Shown here: positions 10,941 through 22,545 of the stretch, piece after piece
Numbering within the stretch: position 1 is the stretch's first letter
Layout: every line of letters starts with the position of its first letter
Assembly: GCF_019703515.2 (NCBI RefSeq)
Contig: NC_059388.1
Coordinates: 3,802,979-3,866,978, forward strand
Direction of reading: 5' to 3'
Origin: Myxocyprinus asiaticus
Taxonomy: Eukaryota > Chordata > Actinopteri > Cypriniformes > Catostomidae
DNA length: 64,000 bases
Position numbers and translations under genes: made by a program
The notes under the pieces: generated by a model
The model's database searches: none
What the model was told of the DNA's origin: nothing
The model's input: only the letters and a program-made list of their open reading frames with translations

Positions 10941-11389
10941 AGAAGGCGATCTAACAATGTAAAATTAATGGCAGCATTAAAGTTATTGACCTGTTTCAGT
11001 GACGTCACATTTTCCCCGCAGCTGTCTGAGGTCAGCACAAATTTTGCCAAAGTTTACTTTCGGACATTTAAATATATTTTATCCACGATTTACCTCCATA
11101 TGCAGACGAGTCTTATGTGTGACCGACGAGTGCACACGCCTACATCACTGTAAAAATCTCTCATTCAGAAGTAACAAATGTTTGTGTTGTTTTCTGCTCT
11201 AATTTGGTTACAATATTACAAAACGTCTGTGATGATACCATCGATATCTATGTCAGAGCTGCTTTTAACTCATGAAGAATACACAGAAAGTAACCAAGGT
11301 AATTAGTGTATGTTTACATTCTAGTCAGGTGGTGTGAATAAAATCTGTGCTTCAAAATCTTATGATGTGTTGTTTATTGACTAACATTA

Positions 11390-11390
<1 letters not shown>

Positions 11391-11435
<45 letters not shown>
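11391..11435. repeat. (TA)n microsatellite
   Basis: Uninterrupted TA dinucleotide run. Confidence 0.97.
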
Positions 11436-11440
<5 letters not shown>

Positions 11441-12072
11441 ATATATTATATATTCATATTATAGTGCTTTTTTATTTATAACAATGTTACAATTATGACA
11501 TACTAGGTGTTATAAATAACATTGTCCTATGTGCATTTCCAGTTTAATTGTATCCGAATCAGTGATGTTATAAATATAAATGACACATGTACAGAAAACT
11601 GACATGTCTGAATAAATGAGCAAAGACCCACAAGTGTTTTTATCCCTGCTCACCCCTTCATCGCTGCTTGACTGGGGAAATATATCACTTGAAAGATAAA
11701 ACTTTAATGAAAGAAAAATACAATTTTGGCTCTGGTAATTAAACGGCAGTATCACCTTTTCATGAATTAAGTAGAAGTCAGAAGTTTACATACACTTAGA
11801 TTGAAGTCATTAAAACTCTTTTTTTTTATAACCACTCCACAGATTTAATATTTTCAAACTATAGTTATGGCAGGTCATTTAGGACACTTACTTTGTGCAT
11901 AACACAAGTAATTGTTTTAGAAAATTAGCCAATTAACTTCGGATAGGAGGTGTACTGAATTTGAGGTGTACCTGTGGATGTAATTTAAGGCCTACCTTCA
12001 AACTCAGTGCCTCTTTGCTTGACATCATAGGAAAATCAAAAGAAATCAGCCAAGACCTCAGAAAATAAAATT

Positions 12073-12951
12073 GTGGACCTCCACAAGACTGGTTATTCCT
12101 TGGGAGCAATTTCCAAATGCCTGAAGGTACCACGTTCATCTGTACAAACAATAGTACACAAGTATAAACACCATGGGACCATGCGCCATCATACCGCTCA
12201 GGAAGGAGATGCATTCTGTCTCCTTGAGATGAACATAGTTTGGTGCGAAAACTGCAAATCAATCCTAGAACAACAGCAAAGGACCTTGTGAAGATATATC
12301 TATACCCAAAGTAAAACAAGTCCTATATTGACATACCCTGAAAGGCTGCTCAGAAAGGAAGAAGCCACTGCTCCAAAACTGCCATAAAAAAGACAGACTA
12401 CAGTTTGCAAGTGCACATGGGGACAAAGATCTTTATTTTTGGAGAAATTTCCTCTTGTCTAATGAAACAAAATTTGAACTGTTTGGCCATAGTGACCATT
12501 GTTATGTTTGGAGGAAAAAAGATGAGGCTTGCAAGCCAAAGAACACCATCTCAACCATGAAGCATGGGGGTGGCAGCATCATGTTGTGGGGGTGCTTTGC
12601 TGCAGGAGGGACTGGTGCACTTCTCAAAATAGATGGCATCATGAGGAAGGAAAATTATGTGGATATATTGAAGCAACATCTCAAGACATCAGCCAGGAAG
12701 TTAAAGCTCGGTCACAGATGGGTCTTCCAAATGGACAATGACTCCAAGCATACCTCTAAATTGTGGCAAAATGGCTTAAGGACAACAAAGTCAAGGTATT
12801 GGAGTGGCCATCACAAAGCCCTGACCTCAATCCGATAGAAAATTTGTGGGCAGAACTGAAAAAGCATGTGCGAGCAAGGAGGTCTACAAACTTGACTCAG
12901 TTACACCAGTTCTGTCTGGAGGAATGGGCCAGAATTCCAGCAACTTTGTAA
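12073..12951 (+). pseudogene. Tc1/Sleeping-Beauty-like transposase pseudogene
   Basis: Three frames carry successive parts. 12073-12291 has the paired-like helix-turn-helix (MDLHKTGYSLGAISKCLKVP, then SSVQTIVHKYK). 12455-12838 has the catalytic core, including GGGSIMLWGCFAAGGTG and VFQMDNDSKHT. 12763-12951 carries WPSQSPDLNPIENLWAELKK with the final glutamate. Family members are about 340 residues of the DD34E class and bind the terminal inverted repeats. Frameshifts separate the segments, and part of the region around the first aspartate is missing (the core starts at SNETKFELFG, where the family has D-E-T). Inactive. Confidence 0.85.
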
Positions 12952-13147
12952 CAATCTCCCCTTATTAGGGAGAGTACACAGAAATAAAACACAATTCAGA
13001 AGCTATGTACCTTGCTTGTATGAGATGGAGAATCAAATGAATAATGAGAATAAACCAATTACTGATGAATCCCAGAGAAAGTTGTATTATACAAAGAAAA
13101 CACATGTGCACAATAAACAATAAATCACATCCCTATCCCTTCACTGA

Positions 13148-13149
<2 letters not shown>

Positions 13150-13214
<65 letters not shown>

Positions 13215-13217
13215 TAC

Positions 13218-13251
<34 letters not shown>

Positions 13252-13261
13252 ATATACATAC

Positions 13262-13305
<44 letters not shown>
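13150..13305. repeat. Compound (TA)n / TACATA microsatellite
   Basis: Two long TA runs (about 13150-13205 and 13264-13305) are joined by TACATA units. Open frames here on both strands are Tyr-Ile artefacts. Confidence 0.95.
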
Positions 13306-13308
<3 letters not shown>

Positions 13309-13737
13309 TAGATAGATATACATACACACTGAAACTGGAGTAGCAGTGTACCATGAATGAAGTCTGTGTCTCTCTGGGTACCTGATAGTCTCTCCAATAA
13401 AGGAATAAATGTATCGCTCTTACCGCATTAACAAATGTCCTGGTAGCTGTAAAGATGCTGCTGGCACTGGCAATGACAAAGATGATGACGAAGAAGTAGT
13501 AAAGAACCCAAGTGCAGATTTATTCCAACAGTGTATCCAAAACCCTAACTAGAATCATAAATAAACATAAACATGAACTTGACATAACATAAACTTGGCT
13601 TGGCATAACTAGACTTGACATAAGCTTGAATACACAACCAAAGTTACAAACACTACTCCGTCCCCCAGCGGATGGCAGTGGCGCTCCCCTGGGTGGACGG
13701 CAGTGTCAAGGACTCTACGACGGACATCCCTCCTCCC

Positions 13738-13755
13738 TCCCGGGTTTCGGCACCA
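13738..13755 (-). promoter_or_regulatory. Primer-binding site of an LTR element
   Basis: On the minus strand, directly after the LTR end at 13757, the sequence reads TGGTGCCGAAACCCGGGA, an 18-nt tRNA 3'-end complement starting with the diagnostic TGG. I do not assign the tRNA species. Confidence 0.65.
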
Positions 13756-13756
13756 A

Positions 13757-13983
13757 TGTAAAGGAGGTACAAGGGAAAGGAGGAGGCGAGAACCGGCCTA
13801 ACAATATAAATAACATTTAATTAAATAAAAAGACACACAAACACATACAGGGCAGCTGCCCATAATTCTCTCTCTCTCAAGCTGCCATCTTCGGTCGCCT
13901 TTATCACTAGCTCGCCTCATCAGGCTGATTGGGGTCCGGACGTCCGTCATTCCGCCCGGCCCCATGCCCTCCTCCATGCTACA
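13757..13983 (-). mobile_element. LTR fragment (5' LTR) inside the Sleeping-Beauty-like element
   Basis: On the minus strand the block runs TGTAGCATGG...CCTCCTTTACA, with TG/CA ends. It is followed by a primer-binding site, so it is a 5' LTR whose body extends leftward (perhaps to about 13480) before being lost. It interrupts the right arm of the surrounding Tc1 element, which resumes at 13984. GC-rich relative to its surroundings. Confidence 0.6.
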
Positions 13984-14052
13984 GTCAGGAATTGTGAAAA
14001 ACTGAGTTTAAATGTATTTGGCTAAGTTGTATGTAAACTTCTGACTTCAACT

Positions 14053-15769
14053 TTATAAATAGAAACAAAAATTTAGCCGGCTTTTGCCACATCCCACAGC
14101 ATAGCACATTGAAGGTACATGCAGAACCCTTCTACATAGGGGAGCCTACAAACTTAGCATATAATAGCATAACGCAGCGGCCCCACAAACATTCTATGGG
14201 TGGTACTCTGGCAAACAGACAAGTGGTCATTTTTTTTTTTTTTTATGGCTGTCTATGGAGGAGATGCTTCATTACGCTGAATAAACTGCTTTTATGAGGA
14301 AACAGCTCATCATATAATGAATTGACCACCTGTCCACTAATCTTAAACATGTTTCACACTAAATAATCCTTTTAGATTGAACAATGTGTGGAGTTTACTA
14401 TGATAAAATTGCTGTTTTATAAGACAGGTAGATGTAAGTTTACGACTGTAAGTTTATTAGTTTGTATGGTATCCACAAATGTTGACTTACTGTCGTAATA
14501 CGCTATTTGACCATTACGTTCTCTCTAATGTTAAAAACGCAGAGGTTGTTATATATGTTTATAGAGAATTGATATAGAATCTGGTATATGGAATTTGGTC
14601 ACAAACACGGCAGCGTGGTCATACAGTGACGTCACATGAAATAGGTAAATAGATCTTTTCAGCCATGATGTCAATTTGTGGGCGAACCTGGAAGTCTTAT
14701 TCACCATGGTTTCCCTCAGTTTTTTGCAAGAATGTCAGTCTTTTTCAATTAATGAAAACTGTTGCTTCATAGATATTAGTTATTTAATTATTTTCCTGAA
14801 AATCAAAATGAAAATACATTGTGAACATTCATAATTTTAGTTGTTAGCCCTACTGAAAACAACAACAACAATGCATTTAATTAACAGCATAAACCTGTGT
14901 TGTTACTGAACCGTTAGTAGGTAGTGATAGACTACAGTGGTTCAAACCCCACTCATAAGCGTAGTGAAATATATATGTGCTTATTTTTTATTATTATATG
15001 TGAGATGACTTTTAAGTTACAGAGGATTGTGTGGAGTAGAAAAAAGCTCATGTTCTTTGAATACACACGTGGACGTGTAGGTCAGGGGTTGCATGTTCGG
15101 CACTCGTGCAAAAGGTCATCAGATTGAATCTTACTTTTCTTTTCTTATTGCTTGTTTGTAATAAATACACATTTAACAATATATAATAGCATTTGATATT
15201 GCTGAAATTAATTTCAACATTCAAAACTGTGGTGAACAATTGGACCAGGTGATATTCCATGAGCCAGTTTATGGCATAGCCCCTCCCTAACTGTCAAGGC
15301 AAAGAAGAGTGGCTTCATTTTGATTGGATCATGGCAGGACCAACACAAACAAATGTCTAGCACAGCCATCAGATAAGCTGCTCGGACAACTGCCAGACAC
15401 CCCTCACAAGGCAGGAAGGACCTTCCAACACATTGGAAAAGACTTCTCATTGGTCCATGAGTAGTGTCTTAGCAACCTCTCAATCCCCCCACAAGAATTC
15501 TACAAGACCTCTCGAAGCAACATTAACTTACCATGTGGCAAAAGCTGAAACAAAGAAGCCACAAAGACAAATCTTTAAACAAACTTTTACTCCTAACATG
15601 GACACCAACTGCAAAACATCCACTCCATGTTTGTTCACAGAACTGTTTATGTAAATTGCAGTTGTTCAATTAGCACAATAGTTCACACAAATGGAACTAC
15701 GGTGGTATAAATTAATGCATGCATAATATTTAATCATTCAATATCATGTTTGGTCTCTATATCTTCAGA
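14053..15769. other. Non-coding stretch, nothing firmly recognised
   Basis: Includes a poly-T run at 14229-14245 and the right half of the TGACGTCA inverted repeat. No coding domains are recognised in the short open frames. Confidence 0.45.
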
Positions 15770-17460
15770 AAAATGCCAAGAGTATTTTTGAAGAGGTTTG
15801 GAAAAAGAACAATACATAGATAAAACTTTAAACACACTGTTTTAACTCTGAACTTTAGACTATGCAAATTAGTTAGAGAGAAGGGAGGGTGAGCCACACT
15901 GTGTGGGCCCCCTCTGATGTCAGCAGCCAATCATTACCCTGAAACAAGAAGTGCCAAACTGAAATCTCCTCCTCATCAGGAAGGTATAAAATATCCCTAC
16001 AATCAGCCACACCTTTGTCCTGAGTCCCTGTCCAGAGGGTCGTTAATAGGATCCACTTCTATAACACTTCTCTGTTCTGAGTTCCCGGCTGTTCGAGTTC
16101 GGGAGCAATAACAGAATAATAATCAACGTTCTGAATCTCTGGCCTGAGTGGTTGGAGATGTAACAGAATACAACCCATCCAAACATGCTAAGTCTCCGCT
16201 AACAGAGAGAGAGAGAGGATAACAGATCACCCAACATTCTTAGTGTCCATCCGAGAGACAGAAGAAGATTGACCAAGTACCAAGTCTCACTACTAGAGAC
16301 TATTGCAACGCCAAGTTCAGAATCCCTATACCAGGGAGATAACTACAGCGACAAGGTTTAGCTCTGGTGAGCAAACCTTCCCTTCAAGTTTCCGACACAA
16401 GGGCTGTATATCTGCATGTTCCAGATTGCAAGAACCCTCTCGGTGCTTCCAGGAGTTCAGCATTCCTCAGCTCCTTCATGACCAAGGCTGCTGAAATGGA
16501 ATCCAGCTCATACCCCATTGTAATGTGGCCCTGAGCCCCAATGGAAGACGTCACCATCACCAAACTCATCAATCAAACAAGGAGAACATAAATATCACTA
16601 CTTAACCTCTTTCAAGAGACCTTGGCATAAGTGTAAACTATCAGTTTATGATTTTCTAATGTTCTTTAGATTACATAACCTGTGTATCAGATGTTTTGCA
16701 AATAATCTTTGTGTTATTTGTTTAATTAGGAATAAGGTTTTCACCTTATTAATTAACAGAGAAACAGCCATTTATCTTTCATAAGATAATAGTCATACTT
16801 CGTTACATCCAATTCAACCATTTCCATCTTTCCGTCCTATACACTTTATTTACCTATTCATTTATTTTATCTTTTAGCATATTAGTACCATTTGTAGGTT
16901 TTGTTAGTTATTCTTGTGTTTCTTTTTGTAAATAAAATGAGTTTTATTTCAACTGTGTGTTCCTTGTGTTGATAATACAGAAGAGCTCTAAAGGGTTAGG
17001 CTGCTCTCGAATCCTTCGGATTATTCAGAGGATCAACTCCCTCCAATTTACTGTACATAATTTTAATTTATTGAATGGTCCATTTGGATCATTCTTTTAC
17101 TTTTAAGGTAAACTCCTTAGCTGGTGCCCTGAGGATAGAGGGAGGGGCCATTTGATATTAATAATCATACACACATACATCTTAAGTGAATTGTGATCAA
17201 AAATCACCACTTACTTTGGTGTCTTGTGTGAGGCCCAGTTCATTTTAATTGGTGCCAGGGTGATTCTCACTACAAAACAAATGCAGACATTATTTCAGCA
17301 TTGCATGGTTTTTATTTGCATTTCATTCCATTTTACGCTGTGGCTGGTACTAACTCTGTGTCCTGTAAGATTATTGTTGGTCATTTGGTTTTATACTGTA
17401 TATAATTTGTACATTTAATCTTATATTTGTTGGCACAATTGTGTTTTAAAAGGTAAAACC
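15770..17460 (+). other. LTR-like non-coding block (unclassified)
   Basis: A TATA-like GGTATAAAATATC at about 15984, followed about 950 bp later by AAATAAAAT (about 16931) and a GT-rich stretch, resembles the promoter-to-poly(A) layout of a long LTR. Downstream, CTTCGGATT (about 17016) and GCTGGTGCCCTGAGG (about 17122) parallel CTTCGGAT and GGTGGTGCCCTG inside the solo LTR at 27701-29798, so the two may be related. I could not fix the ends or a target duplication. Confidence 0.3.
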
Positions 17461-17809
17461 ACAGGCGGTACAGTCACATAGCATGGCAGTGTTCATGATT
17501 ACATGATAAAGATTATGATTTAACTAAACTACATTAATACAGCACAATAGCATGAGGGCAGTTCACTTATATTTTTCCAAAGATCCGGGTGAAAATCTAA
17601 ACACCCAAATCTCTTTCAATCTTTTGGAGTGTCACAACCCCCACATGGGGGATGGGGTAGAGCACTTCTAATGCCCACCTCAAGTGTTTCGATCGTGTCA
17701 TCAGAGAACTCTTATCTCATCTTAACTTGAAGTAAACTGTAAAATGTGCCCAACAAACACATGAGATGCCTTTTTTGCATGTATACACATTTATTCACAT
17801 TAATATTTA

Positions 17810-17882
<73 letters not shown>

Positions 17883-18284
17883 ATGACTTAAAAGTATATT
17901 AAAACAATTAAAACAAATGCTAAAACATATTTTCAGTTTGCTCCATGGCTGGTGTCCTGTAATGTTTGGTATTATGTGTCTTAGACCGTTATGTGTTTAA
18001 ACAAGTTTCAAAAAGCTCTAACCACACCTTAAGGTGTCACAGAAAAGAAAACCTTCAGCACAACATGGTCAGCAATGATATTTAGAATTTTAAGCACCAG
18101 CTTTCTGCAATCAGTGCAGAGATGTGGCCATGAGCATTCTCATGGAAGGAAGTTATTTTCCCTACTTTCATGAGTCAACCTGTTCACAGCCATAGATAAC
18201 TGGTGAAATTAAGGTCAACTGGTAGATTTGCTCTCTGATGGAGTGGGGTCTTGGGCAGGTGTCATGACAATGGTCTTTTATGGT
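17461..18284. other. Non-coding stretch with (TA)n
   Basis: Holds the (TA)n run at 17815-17881. Otherwise no gene or named repeat is recognised. Confidence 0.5.
17815..17881. repeat. (TA)n microsatellite
   Basis: Long uninterrupted TA run preceded by ATTTATATTTATA. Confidence 0.95.
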
Positions 18285-19528
18285 AATGGTAAATGAGGAA
18301 CTGTCAAATTAAACAAAAGTTAAGTATGGAGTGCCACAGGGATCAGTTTTAGGGCCTCTATTTTTCCTTATATATGCTTCCCCTGGGAGATATTATTAGG
18401 AATCGTGGAATAAGTTTCCACTGTTATGCCGATGATACCCAAAGGAGGTAGATCCTTTTCCTATTTGGCTATAAAACTATGGAATAGTTTCCCTAACACT
18501 GTTCGGGATGCAGACACACTCACTCAGTTTAAGTCTAGACTAAATACTGATCTATTTAGCCAGGCATACACCTAATTTATACATCAACTCACAATTAGGC
18601 TGCTTTACTTAGGTCTGCCGGAACCAGAAACATTTCTCATTATCTATAACTCTGCAATAAATTGAATGGCATCTACGCTAATATTATTCTATTTGTTTCC
18701 TTGTCTCAACCTCGGGATTCATAGAGCCAGCCAGATCCAGCTCCGTTCCTGCTTGGTGTTGGACTCCACTGTTACGTGTCGCTGAGTGATGACGATGGAC
18801 TTCAGAGAATGAACTGATGCCAACTCCAACTGTAAGACATCAGGTATTTCATATGCCACTGCCTGAACCTTGGATTTAGGATGGACCCTACCGAAATGAC
18901 CTGCTGATCTCTGCCTGCATCACCTTAGATTATTGATGGACTACAATCTTGAAATGGAATACATAGACTATCGATTAATTGCCAACAAAAGCCTTCATCA
19001 GCCAGCTGACAAAGGACAATGGATCTATGTGAACTTTTGCAGTTAATCCAGGATGGACTTAGTTAAAGACATTAGTTATTAATCTTACAGTTCATACAAA
19101 ATCTTTGTTTAAACACTGGCCCTCAACACTTACTTAGTTTACAAATTTTTAAACCATGAATTGCACTGCACACAAATAACAAATATTGTCATTATATTCA
19201 TGCTGTTTAGCCAGATGGGAATTGGCCCCCACAGTGAGCCAGGTTTCTCCCAAGGTTATTTTAATCCATTAACCAACATCTTATGGAGTTTTGTGTTCCT
19301 TGCCACAGTCACCTTCGACTTGCTCACTGGGGTTCTAATTACAATTATTATTTAATTATTTATTTTTTACACAATTTACAATCATATTTAATCAAACTAC
19401 ACAATGATGACTCTAAGACTTGATAGATATTACAGTTTCATTTTCTGTTAAAGCATGATTTTCTGTGAAGTTGCTTTGAAGCAATGTGTGTTGTGAAAAG
19501 CGCTATACAAATAAAAATGACTTGACTA
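18285..19528 (+). mobile_element. L2-type LINE, copy B, internally deleted
   Basis: About 18320-18440 encodes the RT region around [14 protein letters not shown] residues and a CYADDTQ-like end (frames disrupted). The sequence then jumps to the C-terminal WNSLP-like region (about 18470-18560). The long 3' untranslated region follows and ends at ACAAATAAAAATGACTTGAC. The jump shows an internal deletion of the RT palm and thumb. The 3' region (about 18600-19528) aligns in reverse with copy A and with the fragments at 29886-30503 and 45897-46282. Confidence 0.78.
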
Positions 19529-20944
19529 GAATAGTATAGAAATAGTGTTTAATGGCAGGTTTGTATTGTGACACCATTTCGTTACAACACTGGGACATGT
19601 CATCGCAAAAGTTCAACAGGTTCAATAACTACCAGTGCATTAATAGTGGGAATGGTCAATAGCTTTTTGTAGTCAAGATTTTAATGTGTATATTATTTAA
19701 AATTTGACTTTCAAAATTAAACCCACCCTGAGAAATATTCAGTGGACTACAAAGTGTGACAATTAGCCCAAGAGTCCCCTACTAACCTCATTCTCAGCTC
19801 TACTCACAGTAGTATGGCTTTGTGTCTTTGTGCTTTGTAAAATGACAGTAAATAAAAGAGAAAAGACATAGAAGAGTGATGTGGCTAGAGTTCAAAGACA
19901 AATCTCCTTTCTGATACAGGGGAAGTAGAGTGTGGGAAGATCAAAAGAAGTGTGATGTGAAAGGTCAAAGCTCAGTTGATCACAAGCAACTACATAAAAA
20001 GTGTTCCTGCTAAGTAGTGCACTGCACAACCAAACAGAGTCAGAGCTGAAAGGGACTCACACTTTGAAGAGGCAGGAGAAAGCTGAGAGAGTGAAACCTG
20101 TTGTTAGAAGCAAAGCAGTTTTGCATAAAGTCATGTGGCATTGCCAAATGGGAAATATACAACATATCTATAACATCTTCTAAACTCGTCTCATGTTTCT
20201 TAATAGGAAATTACACTCAAACTCCATGCATATGAATATTTATACTTGAATTCTTTACTATATAGTAAGCAAAAAGTAGGATATCAAATGAGTAGGATGT
20301 CTGAATATGCAGTACTCAGGAAACATACCTAGATGATGTACTGAATCTATGGATATTATAAAGCATGAAATCAGTAGAGACATTCCTGTTTCTATTTCTA
20401 CATTGTGTAAGACTGACACAGAATTGTTTGTATCACTTCCGGGAAAGTCAAAGAATTCTGCGAGAACCAACTTCATAAAACTCTCACACAGAGGAGCATC
20501 TCCACCTGAGAAAACACACCCTACTGATTTGGGGACCATAAAATGCAAATCACACTCACATCTGCTCTATCTCTCACCTCCGGTTACTTTAAGGACACTA
20601 AAAACTAAGTTATGACTTATCCTGTTCTGTAATGTAAAAGGTTTTCTGATCATACATGTTTGGTATCATTCAAGAGGTCTCAGTGCAACTGGTAAAACGG
20701 TCTCATTCTCTTTCAGCAAAGTCAAATCACAAGTAAGATTTAAGAACTTAGTAAAATACAGTATTTTATCCAGGGCATGCCCCTCCCAAGTCTCATACAG
20801 AGACCAGATGCTGTATGCATATTAGGTGTATTCTATGTAAACATCAAACAACCTACTCAATCAAAAGTCGATTTACAACTCCCTAAATTGTAAACCAAAT
20901 CCTAAATAACATCAAACACACACATCTGAAACAACAATAGAACC
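19529..20944. other. Non-coding stretch, nothing recognised
   Basis: Overlapping antisense open frames near 20258-20615 have no recognisable domain. Confidence 0.5.
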
Positions 20945-21190
20945 GTTTGGTACTTAAGGAAGAATGGCAGAGAAGCTCGGGGAATCTGTAAGCCAGATCT
21001 CCTGTGCTTTACCGTTTGCATGTAGTTTTTCTCTACCAGGTATTTTTTATTATTGATAAATATTTGAAGGAATCTGTAAGCAGATCCCCATACTGTACCG
21101 CTGCATGTAGTTTATATTTATCAAGGTCTCTCTGTAGCCAGAAGATCCACACAGTAAACACTGTGTGTAGTTTTTTCTCTACCAGGTAAT
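20945..21190 (+). repeat. Degenerate repeats with GAATCTGTAAGC ... TGCATGTAGTTT
   Basis: GGAATCTGTAAGC followed by AGATC and, 25-35 bp later, TGCATGTAGTTT occurs twice (about 20982 and 21069). A diverged third copy (CTCTGTAGCC...CTGTGTGTAGTTTT) lies near 21130. CTCTACCAGGTA marks the ends of copies 1 and 3. Unclassified; possibly part of an LTR. Confidence 0.45.
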
Positions 21191-21465
21191 TGCAATTTGT
21201 ATTTCTTATGTTTGGTAAATGTTTGAATGGAATGCAACTTTAATTATATTATTATGCTTGGTTCACTGATAGCTTTGAGTTTGATTTATTATTTTAATTG
21301 GATTGTTTGAATGTATTACTATTACCTGGTAAATTAATTGTTATTATGATTCATTCTGAAGGACTGTTTTCTAGTATATTTCTTATTAACTACAAATCTA
21401 TGGTCAGAGTTGGCTTAATTAAGCTACTTAAGAAGTAACCCATTAGTTAAGTATATACTAAAAGG

Positions 21466-21662
21466 CTAAACGGCGAACCGAGAATCTGTAATAGAACTTA
21501 GCCAAGTAGAATTAAACGGGAATACTAAGGGTAGGACCGAGAATCTGTAAAACAGAACTTAATTGACTGGGGCTAAACGGTGAGTCGAGAATCTATATGA
21601 ACTTAGCCAAATCAGACTAAATGGATAAAGCCGAGAATCTATAAGGACTTAGTCTAAAACTT
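21466..21662 (+). repeat. Four degenerate copies of a CGAGAATCTGTAA...AACTTAG unit
   Basis: The words CCGAGAATCTGTAA (or TCGAGAATCTATAT) followed by GAACTTAG or GGACTTAG and then CTAAACGG or CTAAATGG recur about every 45-60 bp: near 21478, 21537, 21587 and 21631. It shares the AATCTGTAA core with the repeats at 20945-21190, suggesting one unclassified repetitive leader or LTR of about 750 bp. Confidence 0.5.
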
Positions 21663-22014
21663 ACTAATATCTGAAACTGATGAATTTGTAATTAAAGGAC
21701 CTGTGTCCAGCTGGCACAGGACCTAAATAACATTGAAATAACAAATGCAGTCTAGAAGAGAGAATTACTAAAATTCAGAGCATAGATACATCAACGAGGT
21801 TTTTCATATTTGTAGTCAGATGAAATAAAGAAAAGAATTAATGATAAGATTAATAAAACATGGAACTCAAATCAAATAATCAAAGTATTATTTAACCTTC
21901 AGCCACGCCATTGGCTGCCATCCTTGGACCAGTGGGTGACTTCCCCCTTACAACTGTCATGCTGGTTTGACCAGATATCACATTACAGAAATAAAAAATT
22001 AGCATTTCTACTAG

Positions 22015-22150
22015 CATTCTTTCTTTCCAATTTGGCATGCCCAATTCCCAATGTGCTCTAGGTCCTCGTGGTGGCGTAGTGACTCACCACAATCCGGGTG
22101 GCGGAGGACGAAACTCATTTTCATCCACATCTGACACCGTCAATCCGCGC
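22015..22150 (-). mobile_element. SINE fragment, related to the SINE at 269-710
   Basis: Holds the same body sequence (CAATTTGGCATGCCCAATTCCC, GTCCTCGTGGTGGCG, CCGGGTGGCGGAGGACG and GTCAATCCGCGCATC) but stops before the tRNA head. The minus-strand 5' part is missing. Confidence 0.75.
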
Positions 22151-22189
22151 ATCTGATGCTTTTGATTCACACGCACCAAAGCGATGTCC

Positions 22190-22545
22190 ACTAGCTAATA
22201 GAGTAGTGAAAAAGTATTGATATAACCTCGACTTTATATTGAATAATAGGAAGGAAAAGGGAGGACAAATTATTAATTAATGGTAATGTAGTAAGACAAT
22301 GACATTATCCATTCCGGGTAGTGAAACATTGTTCAGAAAACCTTTCTTTGCACCACAGTGGGAAGGGAAGAGACAGAATGGTCATAGACCGGAAATGCAA
22401 TACACTAGCTGATGGGGTAGTGAAACATTGAAAATAAACTCCTCTTCGAAAAAACTGTGGGAAGAGAGAGGTCAGGGTAGCCAAGAAACCAGGCTAATAA
22501 TACAAGCATTCAATCTAGCCAAGCAGGGTAGTGAAACATTGATTT
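22190..22545 (+). repeat. Interspersed GGGTAGTGAAACATTG motif, four copies
   Basis: Near-identical GGGTAGTGAAACATTG occurs at about 22316, 22416 and 22527, with a weaker GAGTAGTGAAAAAGTATTG at 22201. Copies are about 100-115 bp apart, each followed downstream by a GTGGGAAG- or CTGGGAAG-type word. This looks like an eroded tandem repeat just 3' of the DIRS fragment and may be part of its non-coding end. Confidence 0.5.

Larger units (their letters stand above)
11770..14052 (+). mobile_element. Sleeping-Beauty-like Tc1 element, decayed and itself invaded
   Basis: The left end AGTAGAAGTCAGAAGTTTACATACAC and right end GTATGTAAACTTCTGACTTCAACT are the inverted ends of the Tc1 subgroup related to Sleeping Beauty. 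Both are diverged at the extreme tips. The transposase remnant occupies 12073-12951. The interval 12955-13983 holds (TA)n tracts and an LTR-element fragment, after which typical right-arm sequence resumes (GTCAGGAATTGTGAAAAACTG). Flanking TA is present on the right. The element cannot encode transposase. Confidence 0.82.
10970..14672. mobile_element. Candidate DNA transposon bounded by TGACGTCA-containing inverted repeats
   Basis: TTATTGACCTGTTTCAGTGACGTCAC at about 10983-11008 is matched in reverse complement by the block ending in CTATTTACCTATTTCATGTGACGTCAC (complement of about 14625-14653). Weaker similarity extends outward to an ATGGC word on each side. Between them lie about 1.3 kb of unassigned sequence, a (TA)n run and the Sleeping-Beauty-like element. 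An ATG-initiated short exon-like stretch followed by GGTAATTAG at about 11236-11307 could be a first coding exon, but I do not recognise it. Superfamily unknown; could be chance plus a CRE-like palindrome. Confidence 0.35.

Noticed and set aside
13044..13329. Tyr-Ile-rich open frames on both strands
   Set aside because: Pure artefact of (TA)n repeats.
15228..17467. LTR with TGTGGT...ACCACA termini
   Set aside because: The 6-bp terminal match lacks a target duplication and could be chance; recorded only as an LTR-like block.
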